Assembly: GCA_021826315.1 (NCBI GenBank)
Contig: JAKAZZ010000013.1
Location: 1 to 57,490, forward strand
Reading direction: 5' to 3'
Origin: Actinomycetes bacterium
Lineage (GTDB): Bacteria; Actinomycetota; Acidimicrobiia; Acidimicrobiales; Acidimicrobiaceae
Length of the DNA stretch: 57,490 nt
The notes below the pieces were generated by a model. The model did not search any database, had not been told where the DNA came from, and saw only the letters and a list, made by a program, of their open reading frames with translations. Made by a program: the position numbers and the translations under genes. Shown here piece after piece: positions 25,073 to 32,570 of this stretch. Within the stretch, counting starts at the first letter, position 1, and every line of letters starts with the position of its first letter.

Positions 25073-25509
25073 AGCGATTCAAGTTTCAACTAGAGCCGCT
25101 TATGCGGATAGCACATCTAAAAGAGGAGGAGGCGCGGGGCAACCTTATGCGCGCCGAACTCGAGGTAACTTCATCTAAAAAGCGTTTAGATGTGGCAGTG
25201 CAGGCCTCTTCTAACACAGACGTGCAACTGTCGCGTGAGCGATTTGACCTCTTTGCCTTCATGGCGATCAATGACCTTCATTTGAGGCAGATTGAATTTT
25301 CTGTAAATGTTCTCCGCGAGGCGGAGGAGCGACGAACGAAGCGTCAAGTCGAATGGCAATCTACCAAGATCGAGTCAGAGTCCTACGATCGCCTTCGTAA
25401 TCGGGCTCATGAGACCTATATCGAAGAGTTTGAACGTCAGGAACAAAAAGAGACCGACGAAGTGGCCAGCATGATGTGGCTTCAAAACAGGGAGGGTGAA
25501 CGAATATGA
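25069..25509 (+). CDS. fliJ: Flagellar export protein FliJ
   Basis: FliJ is the central coiled-coil stalk of the FliI ring and escorts chaperones to FlhA. The 146-residue protein is almost wholly helical and charged. It starts FKFQLEPLMRIAHLKEEEAR, the FliJ family opening, and has a second helix rich in Arg/Glu. It overlaps fliI by four bases (ATGA) and the following hydrolase gene by four bases. Confidence 0.88.
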   Translation: MKRFKFQLEPLMRIAHLKEEEARGNLMRAELEVTSSKKRLDVAVQASSNTDVQLSRERFDLFAFMAINDLHLRQIEFSVNVLREAEERRTKRQVEWQSTKIESESYDRLRNRAHETYIEEFERQEQKETDEVASMMWLQNREGERI

Positions 25510-26588
25510 CCTCATTGGCCCCTACTGGAGTCTCATTTGCTCCACTTACAACCATCATGAGCGAGATGAACTCCATGTCCTCGATTGGGCAACAGTTAGC
25601 GCAACAGATATCGAGCCAAGCCCCCTCTTTTGCAACACTTTTATCGGAGGCTTCGGGAACTTCTGCCCAAGCTCCGGCGGCCGTCGCCACTCCAGTAACG
25701 CTCGCTGCAAGCTCCTCACCAAGCTCCGCACCAAGCTTCTCCAATGCGACGCCGTCTAATGCCTTGGCTCAAGCGCCGATAGCGTCGACTCCGATTGTCT
25801 CGAGTGGTCAAAGTAACGGTGGAGCAAATATTGTAGCTGATGCGGCCACCTACATCGGTGTTCCATATCAATGGGGTGGCTCTTCGCCGACCACTGGATT
25901 CGACTGCTCAGGCCTTGTCCAAAAGGTCTTCGCCGACCAGGGGATCTCCCTTCCTCGAACTGCGGCCGAACAGCAGTCAGTCGGAACTCCTGTCGCGTCA
26001 CTTTCTTCGGCTCAACCTGGCGACCTCGTCTTCTATGGATCGCCAGCCTCTCACGTCGGTATCTATATCGGTAATGGAAAGATGATCGATGCGCCCGAGC
26101 AAGGAGCGGTAGTTAGGGTGGACCAAGTTGGGACACCAACGTCGATCGTCCGGATCTCCCCAGCACCCCAAACTTCATCTGCAACTCTAAATTCAACTCT
26201 CGCAAATGAAGCGGGTCCGTACCTGCCAGTCTTCGAAAGCGCTGCAGCTAAGAACGGCATAAACGTGAACTTTTTGTTAGCTATCGCGAAGGTCGAGTCA
26301 AACTTCAATCCGTCGGCGGTCTCTTCGGCTGGAGCCCAAGGCATGATGCAGATAATGCCCACTACCGCGGCTGCAAATGGAATATCCACCAGTGACCCAG
26401 TCTCTTCGATATATGGAGCAGCGAAACTTCTTAGTCAAAAGGTAAATGCCTTTGGCTCATACGACCTTGCCGCCGCTGCCTATAACGCAGGTGATGGAGC
26501 GGTCCAGTCGTACGGTGGGGTACCGCCTTACCCCGAGACGGTCAACTACGTCAAAGCCGTCAACTCTGCAATGAATGGAGGTAATTGA
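25506..26588 (+). CDS. Two-domain peptidoglycan hydrolase (NlpC/P60 + SLT) in the FlgJ role
   Basis: The 360-residue protein has a flexible Ser/Ala/Pro N-terminus. An NlpC/P60 endopeptidase domain spans about residues 105-215, with Cys in TGFDCSGLVQK and His in SHVGIYIGNG. A lytic transglycosylase (SLT) domain spans about residues 240-355, with the catalytic Glu in AIAKVESNFNPSA, then GMMQIMPTTA and LAAAAYNAGDGAV. It should cut both peptide stems and glycan strands to let the rod pass the wall. Other bacteria use FlgJ, which has a different catalytic domain. No Sec signal is visible, so export through the flagellar channel is likely but unproven. It overlaps fliJ and fliK by four and one bases. 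Confidence 0.88.
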   Translation: MTSLAPTGVSFAPLTTIMSEMNSMSSIGQQLAQQISSQAPSFATLLSEASGTSAQAPAAVATPVTLAASSSPSSAPSFSNATPSNALAQAPIASTPIVSSGQSNGGANIVADAATYIGVPYQWGGSSPTTGFDCSGLVQKVFADQGISLPRTAAEQQSVGTPVASLSSAQPGDLVFYGSPASHVGIYIGNGKMIDAPEQGAVVRVDQVGTPTSIVRISPAPQTSSATLNSTLANEAGPYLPVFESAAAKNGINVNFLLAIAKVESNFNPSAVSSAGAQGMMQIMPTTAAANGISTSDPVSSIYGAAKLLSQKVNAFGSYDLAAAAYNAGDGAVQSYGGVPPYPETVNYVKAVNSAMNGGN

Positions 26589-27991
26589 TGATCTCGGTAG
26601 CTTCAGCTCCAACGCAGACATCGACCACATCGGGAATTGGAAGTATTCCTAGTGATTCGAATGCCGCATCCAATGGTGGTGGCACGTTTTTGATGGAAAT
26701 ACTAACTGCGGTATCGTCTGCAGTTGATTTAAAGTCCGCCAAGGTCGACCCTTCGGGTAGCAAGCCGAAAACGGTGCCGGCGAATGCACTAGATGCTTTG
26801 GCGAATGCGACTTCACCACAGATCGATAGCGCTAAGACACCTTCGAATGGTACACCAGCAAAAGGTCTAGCCGCTTCGGTGACTAAACCTTCGACGCCCC
26901 AAGGTCTAGACCTAGTAAATACTGTTATCCCTAACCCGTCAACTCTGGTGGTAGCTAGCGACCAAAGTGTTTCAAAGGGCGGCTCAAAGGGCGGAGCTAC
27001 CACTACCAAAAAGATTGATTTGGGAGCTTCTTCAAGCGTGCAGCAGACGCCAACGGATACATCCGCTGTAACTTCTCCAAGCCTTCTAGTCGCAATTTCG
27101 CAATTTCAATCGGCTCAATCAAGCCCAATGACGAAGACTCAAGCAGTCACGTTGACTGCTAGTACTGTCTCGGTTGGGGCGATGGGGGCGACACGAGCAA
27201 AAGTTGATCAGCCATTATCTAACGCACCGCTCCAAGTAAAAGGCGATCAGCCGTTGACCAACGCACCGCTCCAAGGAAAGGTTTCACCTCTGGTATCGCC
27301 TTCGAACCCTTCGAATTTCGTCCAAATACCTGCCGCATCTTCGAACCAAGTAGGTGATTTACTTACAAAGGGTCCCCAAACGGCTCTGCAGGGAGCATCT
27401 CAGGGAGCTCTGATAGGTCAGGGTACCAAGGCGGACAACGTGCCTGGTGCAAATTCGCAGGGCCAGCCCCCTGCGGCCAACTCTTTCGAGGGCGCAATCA
27501 ACCAGGCGCTAAATTCACTCCCGCAGTCAGTCAATCGACCAGTCTCAGTAGCGGTTGACTTTACACAAAGCTACTCGCCGCCTACTGACCTATCAACGCC
27601 ACTTTCGCATATCGCGATCTCTTTGGCGCCGCATAGTGGGAGCTCGACAACTGTTGAACTCTCTATGTCTCCGGCAAATCTTGGTCCAATCACCGCAACG
27701 CTTTCGGTGGATCGATCGTCGATGACAGTTGTACTGGGGGCAACCAACCCTCAGACCGCAGATCTACTTACGAAGCACTCAGCGATGATCGCAAACGAGC
27801 TTGCAAAGTCTTCTGGGTTAGCAACAACCATAGATATGTCAGGCGGAGGAAGTGGGGGAAGGGGCGAAGGAAATCAAAGGCAGAACCAACAGCCCTCTAC
27901 CTCTTACCAGTCGCCCACCCCGGTAGAGGCTATGGCCCAACCGCCGCAGATCGTCATAACGTCGGCCCACGTCGTAGACGTCACTTTGTAG
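26588..27991 (+). CDS. fliK: Flagellar hook-length control protein FliK
   Basis: FliK is an exported molecular ruler that also switches export specificity. The N-terminal 330 residues are Ser/Thr/Ala/Pro-rich and variable. The C-terminal globular domain has the Flg_hook pattern: LSHIAISLAPHSGSSTTVEL, SMSPANLGPITATLSVD and MTVVLGATNPQTADLLTKHS. The ATG at 26588 follows GGAGG by six bases and overlaps the stop of the hydrolase gene. Residues near 205-230 hold a 13-residue tandem duplication. flgD and flgE, whose products it measures, follow. Confidence 0.88.
   Translation: MISVASAPTQTSTTSGIGSIPSDSNAASNGGGTFLMEILTAVSSAVDLKSAKVDPSGSKPKTVPANALDALANATSPQIDSAKTPSNGTPAKGLAASVTKPSTPQGLDLVNTVIPNPSTLVVASDQSVSKGGSKGGATTTKKIDLGASSSVQQTPTDTSAVTSPSLLVAISQFQSAQSSPMTKTQAVTLTASTVSVGAMGATRAKVDQPLSNAPLQVKGDQPLTNAPLQGKVSPLVSPSNPSNFVQIPAASSNQVGDLLTKGPQTALQGASQGALIGQGTKADNVPGANSQGQPPAANSFEGAINQALNSLPQSVNRPVSVAVDFTQSYSPPTDLSTPLSHIAISLAPHSGSSTTVELSMSPANLGPITATLSVDRSSMTVVLGATNPQTADLLTKHSAMIANELAKSSGLATTIDMSGGGSGGRGEGNQRQNQQPSTSYQSPTPVEAMAQPPQIVITSAHVVDVTL
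27200..27277 (+). repeat. 39-base tandem duplication inside fliK
   Basis: Two adjacent 39-base units (27200-27238 and 27239-27277) encode KVDQPLSNAPLQV and KGDQPLTNAPLQG. They differ at only a few bases, so the duplication is recent. It lies in the ruler part of FliK, where changes in length can alter hook length. Confidence 0.8.
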
Positions 27992-28018
27992 TTCATGAAA
28001 GGATTAGGAGAAGCATAA

Positions 28019-28525
28019 ATGTCCATAACGCCAATTTCATCGATCCCAATGCCAACGATTCCGGCAGTTTCAGCACCGTCGTTCACCTCATCGACCCCGG
28101 CGAGCCAAAGTCAGGCAGCTTCCTCACCGTCATCGACAGCGGCGACGTCTGGTTCGGCCTCGTCGGCGAGCGCGACGAACGCCCTTGCTTCGATGAATTC
28201 AAGTGAGTTCATGCAGCTCTTGGTTGCACAGTTGCAAAACCAGAACCCGTTGAGCCCAACGGATCCAACGACGTTCATAACTCAGACTTCGCAGTTGACG
28301 ATGGTCCAGGCTCTCCAAAACCTTGAGACGTCGACGACGCAGAGTAATCAGGAGATTGGTGTAATGGCCTCCTCCTCGATGATAGGGCGTACGATCTCGG
28401 GGACTCTCTCCGACGGTACACCCTTTAGCGGAACAGTCTCCTCTGTACAGGTGACTTCTTCCGGCCCGCAGTTGAATATTGGTTCTTCATCAGTTCCACT
28501 TTCAAGCGTTACATCGATCGCTTAG
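28019..28525 (+). CDS. flgD: Flagellar hook assembly scaffold FlgD
   Basis: FlgD caps the growing hook and is discarded afterwards. The conserved N-terminal block is MNSSEFMQLLVAQLQNQNPL, then SPTDPTTFITQTSQL and MVQALQNLE. It is followed by the short GRTISGTLSDG segment that starts the FlgD core. At 168 residues it is short, with a reduced C-terminal Tudor/fibronectin region and a Ser/Thr/Ala-rich N-terminal tail. AGGAG precedes the ATG. fliK is upstream and flgE downstream. Confidence 0.93.
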   Translation: MSITPISSIPMPTIPAVSAPSFTSSTPASQSQAASSPSSTAATSGSASSASATNALASMNSSEFMQLLVAQLQNQNPLSPTDPTTFITQTSQLTMVQALQNLETSTTQSNQEIGVMASSSMIGRTISGTLSDGTPFSGTVSSVQVTSSGPQLNIGSSSVPLSSVTSIA

Positions 28526-28553
28526 CTAAAAATATAGAAACGGAGTAATAGAA

Positions 28554-29819
28554 ATGACAAGGTCACTTTCGGCAGCAATCTCAGGCATCGACGCTTCGCA
28601 GGCGATGCTCGACAATATTGGAAACAACATTGCGAACGTGAATACAACCGGCTATCAAGATACGACGGTGCAATTCTCCGACCTACTTTATCAGCAGGTT
28701 TCCTCTGCTGGGGCACCCCAGACCGGAAGCACCGGTGGAGTAAACCCAATCTTTGTAGGCACCGGAGTTAGGGTGAGTGGCTCTGCAGTCAGCTTTACCC
28801 AAGGAACTAACGTTCAGACTGGTAGCCCAACTGACGTTGCGATACAGGGAAATGGTTTTTTGATTGCCAATCAGAATGGACAGACCTATTACACCCGTGC
28901 AGGAAACCTTAAGCTCGATGGGAACGGACAACTTGTTACTCAAACAGGAGCTCTCGTGCAAGGGTGGTCCCCCAATGGATCTGGAGTCATCACAACTACC
29001 GGTCCTACTGGCCCTTTGAGCATCCCGCAGGGACAAGCTGCAAATCCACAGGCAACGGCCAACATTACCATGGGCGGAAATTTGCCCGTTTGGAATGGGG
29101 TCGGTACCCCTCCATCCCTAACGGCAACGACGACGGCATACGACGCGCTTGGAAATCAAATTCCGATCACCATTACCTATACCGGAACTGCGTCCACTGC
29201 GAATAGTTGGGACGTGGCAGTCACGACCAAGAATCCCACTAGCGGTGGAACAGAGAGTCTTGGAACCGGAACTATCACCTTCAATGCCACCTCTGGCCAG
29301 ATGAATTCAACGACACCGCTACCGTTGACTGGCTTTACCGGGTACAACCTTGCTTCGGGCTACACCATGAACCTCGACTATCCAGCTGCCGGTACTCCAG
29401 CCGCGGTTACTCAGTTTTCGGGTAGTTCGACTGTCGCAGTCTCAAGCCAGGATGGATATAGCTCAGGCTCTCTTCAGAACTTCACGATAGGTTCTGACGG
29501 TACCATCTCGGGCACATACTCCAACGGTAGGACTCAATCCCTTGGGCAAGTCGCTCTAGCGATATTTTCCAATCCACAAGGTCTCACTAAGGTCGGTAAT
29601 CTTGACTATCAGACGACGCTGAACTCGGGTACTCCGCAGATCGGCACCGCTGGAACTGGCGGACGGGGTCAACTTCTTGGAGGCTCTCTTGAGAGTTCGA
29701 ATGTGGACTTAGGAACGGAATTGACGAACCTTATCGTTGCCCAAAACGCGTACCAGGCTGATACCAAGGTTGTATCAACATCGTCGACTGTGTTGCAAGC
29801 ACTCGTCCAGATGGCCTAG
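28554..29819 (+). CDS. flgE: Flagellar hook protein FlgE
   Basis: FlgE polymerises into the hook, the universal joint. The N-terminus (RSLSAAISGIDASQAMLDN, then NNIANVNTTGYQD) and C-terminus (LESSNVDLGTELTNLIVAQN, then AYQADTKVVSTSS) are the paired axial-family motifs. The 421-residue length is standard. The middle has PTDVAIQGNGFLIAN, as in other hook proteins. GGAG precedes the ATG. No flgF or flgG is present in this window, so distal rod proteins must be elsewhere or absent. A terminator follows. Confidence 0.96.
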   Translation: MTRSLSAAISGIDASQAMLDNIGNNIANVNTTGYQDTTVQFSDLLYQQVSSAGAPQTGSTGGVNPIFVGTGVRVSGSAVSFTQGTNVQTGSPTDVAIQGNGFLIANQNGQTYYTRAGNLKLDGNGQLVTQTGALVQGWSPNGSGVITTTGPTGPLSIPQGQAANPQATANITMGGNLPVWNGVGTPPSLTATTTAYDALGNQIPITITYTGTASTANSWDVAVTTKNPTSGGTESLGTGTITFNATSGQMNSTTPLPLTGFTGYNLASGYTMNLDYPAAGTPAAVTQFSGSSTVAVSSQDGYSSGSLQNFTIGSDGTISGTYSNGRTQSLGQVALAIFSNPQGLTKVGNLDYQTTLNSGTPQIGTAGTGGRGQLLGGSLESSNVDLGTELTNLIVAQNAYQADTKVVSTSSTVLQALVQMA

Positions 29820-29844
29820 TAAGAGATTACAAAGCAAGTCGATT

Positions 29845-29880
29845 GAGCGGGGAGCATTACGGCTCCCCGCTCTTTTGTTT
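29845..29880 (+). terminator. Intrinsic terminator of the flgB-flgE operon
   Basis: GAGCGGGGAGC (29845-29855) pairs with GCTCCCCGCTC (29862-29872) across a six-base loop, followed by TTTTGTTT. The 11-bp GC-rich perfect stem ends the ten-kilobase rod/hook operon. Confidence 0.92.
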
Positions 29881-29892
29881 CCATGAATTTTT

Positions 29893-29919
29893 TAACATCT
29901 ATCTCGATAGTGCCGAAAC
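29893..29919 (+). promoter_or_regulatory. Sigma-28-like promoter of flbD-motA-motB
   Basis: TAACATCT (29893-29900), 11 bases, GCCGAAAC (29912-29919). The -10 keeps GCCGA plus one A and the -35 matches five of eight bases. It lies directly after the flgE terminator, with a predicted start near 29926, about 35 bases before the flbD ATG. Confidence 0.6.
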
Positions 29920-29960
29920 TCTATGTGTTGGAATGCACAAGATGTGTTTGGAGAACCGCA

Positions 29961-30212
29961 ATGATAGGTGTCACTCGACTAAACGGCGAAGAGATGGTGA
30001 TCAATGCGGACCTTATCCAAAGAGTTGAAGCAAATCCCGACACGATCTTGGTACTTAGTGATGGAACCCACTACATAGTTCGAGAACCAGTTGACGAGGT
30101 TGTCGAAAAGGTCAAGAGATTCCAGGCCGAAATATTAGCGGAGGCGGCTTACCTCGGTCGTAAGGGCGATCCACCTCCTTCTTTGCGTTTAGTGATGGAT
30201 TCAGAAGAATAG
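29961..30212 (+). CDS. flbD: FlbD family flagellar protein
   Basis: This small 83-residue protein of the FlbD family of Gram-positive flagellar clusters is unrelated to the Caulobacter regulator FlbD. The whole family pattern is present: MIGVTRLNGEEMVINADLI, then RVEANPDTILVLSDGTHY, IVREPVDEVVEKVKRF. The exact function is unknown; it usually sits between flgE and motA, as here. The ATG at 29961 is the canonical start, with GGAG ten bases upstream. A longer reading from 29883 would cross the promoter. Confidence 0.93.
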   Translation: MIGVTRLNGEEMVINADLIQRVEANPDTILVLSDGTHYIVREPVDEVVEKVKRFQAEILAEAAYLGRKGDPPPSLRLVMDSEE

Positions 30213-30231
30213 ATTTAGCGGAGGCGCAGAA

Positions 30232-31026
30232 ATGGATTTCGCAACGCCAATCGGCATAGGTGTCGCACTAGCAGCGATTATGGTATCGATGGTTATGGAC
30301 GGTGGTAACCCTGCCTCTTTGATCGCACCCTCTTCCTTATTGCTAATCTTTGGTGGCACCATCGGTGTCACGTTAGCAACATTGAGGTTAAAGGACTTAT
30401 CGATGATGATCGGTGGGATAAAGTCTGCGATGCTCGCAAAGGTCGTGACTCCCGACGATGCAATTATTGAACTAGTAAAGTTTGCAGAGGTAGCCCGTAA
30501 GGAAGGCCTACTCGTACTCGAGTCAGCTGCCAAAGAGGTCCAAGACCCATTTATGAAAAAGGGGTTGCAAATGGTGGTCGATGGTTCTGATCCAGAGGTC
30601 ATCAGAACAGTCCTTGAAGGCGACATCGACTCTATGAAGGCACGCCACAAGGCGGCCGGCAAAGTCTTCAAGGATATGGGTGGTTATGCACCTACCATCG
30701 GTATCTTGGGTACAGTTATGGGACTTATCCACGTTCTTGCGAACCTGTCTTCCCCATCGACCCTAGGTCCGGCTATTTCGGGTGCCTTTACCGCTACCCT
30801 CTGGGGCGTTATGACAGCAAACGTCATCTGGCTTCCGATTGAAGGAAAGCTGCATCGTATCGGTGAACTCGAAGTAAAGGGAAAGCAACTCGTCGTTGAC
30901 GGTATCCTAGCGATCCAAGGTGGCCTCGCTCCAAGAATTGTGGAGCAACAACTCCTTACTTACTTGGCTCCAAAGGAGCGTGAAGCGATCGAAGCCGCTA
31001 AGGCCGCTAAGAAGAAGGCAGCGTAG
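30232..31026 (+). CDS. motA: Flagellar stator protein MotA
   Basis: MotA and MotB form the ion-driven stator. The 264-residue product has four membrane segments, among them IGVALAAIMVSMVMDG near residue 9, and ILGTVMGLIHVLANL in the C-terminal half. The cytosolic loop carries the conserved FliG-facing charged helix (DDAIIELVKFAEVARKEGLL). GGAGG precedes the ATG. It is two bases from motB and 19 from flbD. Proton or sodium coupling cannot be decided from the sequence. Confidence 0.96.
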   Translation: MDFATPIGIGVALAAIMVSMVMDGGNPASLIAPSSLLLIFGGTIGVTLATLRLKDLSMMIGGIKSAMLAKVVTPDDAIIELVKFAEVARKEGLLVLESAAKEVQDPFMKKGLQMVVDGSDPEVIRTVLEGDIDSMKARHKAAGKVFKDMGGYAPTIGILGTVMGLIHVLANLSSPSTLGPAISGAFTATLWGVMTANVIWLPIEGKLHRIGELEVKGKQLVVDGILAIQGGLAPRIVEQQLLTYLAPKEREAIEAAKAAKKKAA

Positions 31027-31028
31027 TA

Positions 31029-31904
31029 ATGAGTGCTAAAGGTCATACCGCTCCCACAATCCACCATCCTCGAAAGAAACACGAAGACGAGGAGAGTGAG
31101 CACTCAGAGCGATGGTTGCTCACTTACGCTGATATGATCACACTTCTGATGGTTCTCTTCGTAGTGCTTTTTGCTATGTCGACGATATCCGTGAAGAAGT
31201 TCATGGAGTTTCGAACCGGTGTGGTCCAAGCCTTCTCGCCGAATATAAATAGCTTCCAACAGGGAGGGACGGGCATCCTTTCGCAAAACTCCCTCGTCTC
31301 GTCTCCAGGAAGCCAGGCAAGTCACAGCTCGATATCATCTCCAGCAAATAACGGATCATCTTCAGCGGTGAGTCTCTCGGCTCAGCTTCAAAAGTCGATT
31401 AGTGCGGCTGGCGTGGCGAGTTCGGTCTCTGTGATCGATAGCTCCCAGGGCGTCACGGTGCGGATCTTGACCGATAAGGTCTTCTTCGCTAGTGACAGTG
31501 CAACTATAGAGAGCAGCGGCTTGCCGGTTTTAGCTGCAATAGCAAAGATAATCGCACCACTTCCAAACAATATTGAAGTTCAAGGTAATACTGACAATGC
31601 TCCGATCGTCGGGGGGCCATTTTCATCCAATCTTCAACTTTCTGCGATGCGTGCTGTAAATGTTGTCCAAGATCTAGTTGCGAGCGGGAATGTCGACCCA
31701 GCGAGGATTAGTGCCACCGGCTTTGGAGATACTCGGCCTCTTTATCCGAACGATACACCTACTCACATGTCTCAAAATCGAAGAGTTGACATCGTTATCT
31801 TGAACTCTGCGATCTCGACTGGTCTATCAAATAACCTGACCACTTCGCCAACACTCGCTCAAAACATCTCCCCTACGCTCACTACGGTTCCAACACTGGG
31901 ATAA
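31029..31904 (+). CDS. motB: Flagellar stator protein MotB
   Basis: MotB carries the ion-binding Asp in the single membrane helix and anchors the stator to peptidoglycan. The 291-residue protein has a His/Lys-rich N-terminus, then WLLTYADMITLLMVLFVVLF with the essential Asp, a Ser-rich plug region, and an OmpA-like domain (VQGNTDNAPI, ISATGFGDTRPLYPNDT, SQNRRVDIVIL). The membrane-proximal linker is long and Ser/Thr-rich. The operon ends with a 13-bp hairpin. Confidence 0.96.
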   Translation: MSAKGHTAPTIHHPRKKHEDEESEHSERWLLTYADMITLLMVLFVVLFAMSTISVKKFMEFRTGVVQAFSPNINSFQQGGTGILSQNSLVSSPGSQASHSSISSPANNGSSSAVSLSAQLQKSISAAGVASSVSVIDSSQGVTVRILTDKVFFASDSATIESSGLPVLAAIAKIIAPLPNNIEVQGNTDNAPIVGGPFSSNLQLSAMRAVNVVQDLVASGNVDPARISATGFGDTRPLYPNDTPTHMSQNRRVDIVILNSAISTGLSNNLTTSPTLAQNISPTLTTVPTLG

Positions 31905-31930
31905 CAAGACGAGAGATATCTTTGGAAGAT

Positions 31931-31963
31931 CGAGCGCAACAAAGGCAATATTTGTTGCGCTCG
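31931..31963 (+). terminator. Hairpin after motB, terminator-like
   Basis: CGAGCGCAACAAA (31931-31943) pairs perfectly with TTTGTTGCGCTCG (31951-31963) across a seven-base loop, about 27 bases after motB. There is no T-run after it, so it may stabilise the 3' end rather than terminate by itself. Confidence 0.65.
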
Positions 31964-32187
31964 ACTACTTGTCTGTGGAAGTCAGAGTTCTGAACGATCT
32001 CGTTGGCAATGGCAACTACCGCAAGTAGGGTGATTGCCTTGTTTGGACAGGCATCCGTCCAAGGCAAGATCTAAGGTTTGGATTGAAAGTTTTGATCTAG
32101 CTCGATGGTTACTTTTGCGTTCTATTGAGTGAACACTTTTATCTGTGTAGTGCGGATTCGTGTGAGTACTTCCGAAAGATAGAAAGA

Positions 32188-32240
32188 GCCGTAGAGAAGT
32201 GGCGAAAGAACAAAGATTTGCTCGTCACCAACTCTACGGC
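32188..32240 (-). terminator. Long hairpin after the flhA operon, terminator-like
   Basis: GCCGTAGAG (32188-32196) pairs with CTCTACGGC (32232-32240). An inner stem, GTGGCGA with TCGTCAC, adds seven pairs including one G-U. On the minus strand the stem is followed by TCTTTCTATCTTT, which suits termination of the flhA operon that ends at 32264. A structured small RNA is an alternative. Confidence 0.55.
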
Positions 32241-32263
32241 CCATCGTCTTGAACAACCTTGGC

Positions 32264-32560
32264 TCAGCTACCGTTTGGTAGTTCTCCAGGAGTTCCATCG
32301 CCGAGCTGTGGGAGTGGAGACTCTTCGATTTGACGTGCGGCATTGAGTAGTTCAACGCTTGCCATCGACTGGGCAGCAAATACAGCTAATAGATAACTGA
32401 TCAGTGTGATCCCAATAAATGAGATTGCGAGAGCGACCATCACCCGAGTTAAAAGATCATCGAGGGTAATATTCCCCTGTGAGTACGAGGTATACGAAGT
32501 ATACGAGATAGCTACTGCTACGAGCACCGTAAGCTTTGGTCGAAAATGTACGCCTCTCAT
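32264..32560 (-). CDS. Small membrane protein after the FlhF-like gene
   Basis: The family of this 98-residue product was not recognised. It has two predicted membrane segments (LTVLVAVAISYTS near residue 10, and VMVALAISFIGITLISYLLAVF near residue 40) and a short polar C-terminal tail. The segment SYTSYTSYSQ between them is repetitive. It starts ten bases after the FlhF-like gene, so it is the last gene of the flhA operon. A role with the flagellar export gate is possible but not supported by motif. Confidence 0.6.
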   Translation of the reverse strand: MRGVHFRPKLTVLVAVAISYTSYTSYSQGNITLDDLLTRVMVALAISFIGITLISYLLAVFAAQSMASVELLNAARQIEESPLPQLGDGTPGELPNGS

Positions 32561-32570
32561 GTGAACCGCC

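Larger units (their letters stand above)
31905..32263. other. Convergent gene-free region after motB
   Basis: This stretch of about 360 bases separates the motB stop from the end of the minus-strand flhA operon. It contains two strong hairpins (31931-31963 and 32188-32240), annotated separately. Short open frames exist on both strands (for example 32125-32346 plus) but have no ribosome-binding site or recognisable family. Confidence 0.65.

Noticed and set aside
32125..32346. Small plus-strand frame after motB
   Set aside because: It spans the long hairpin, overlaps the minus-strand membrane gene and has no ribosome-binding site.
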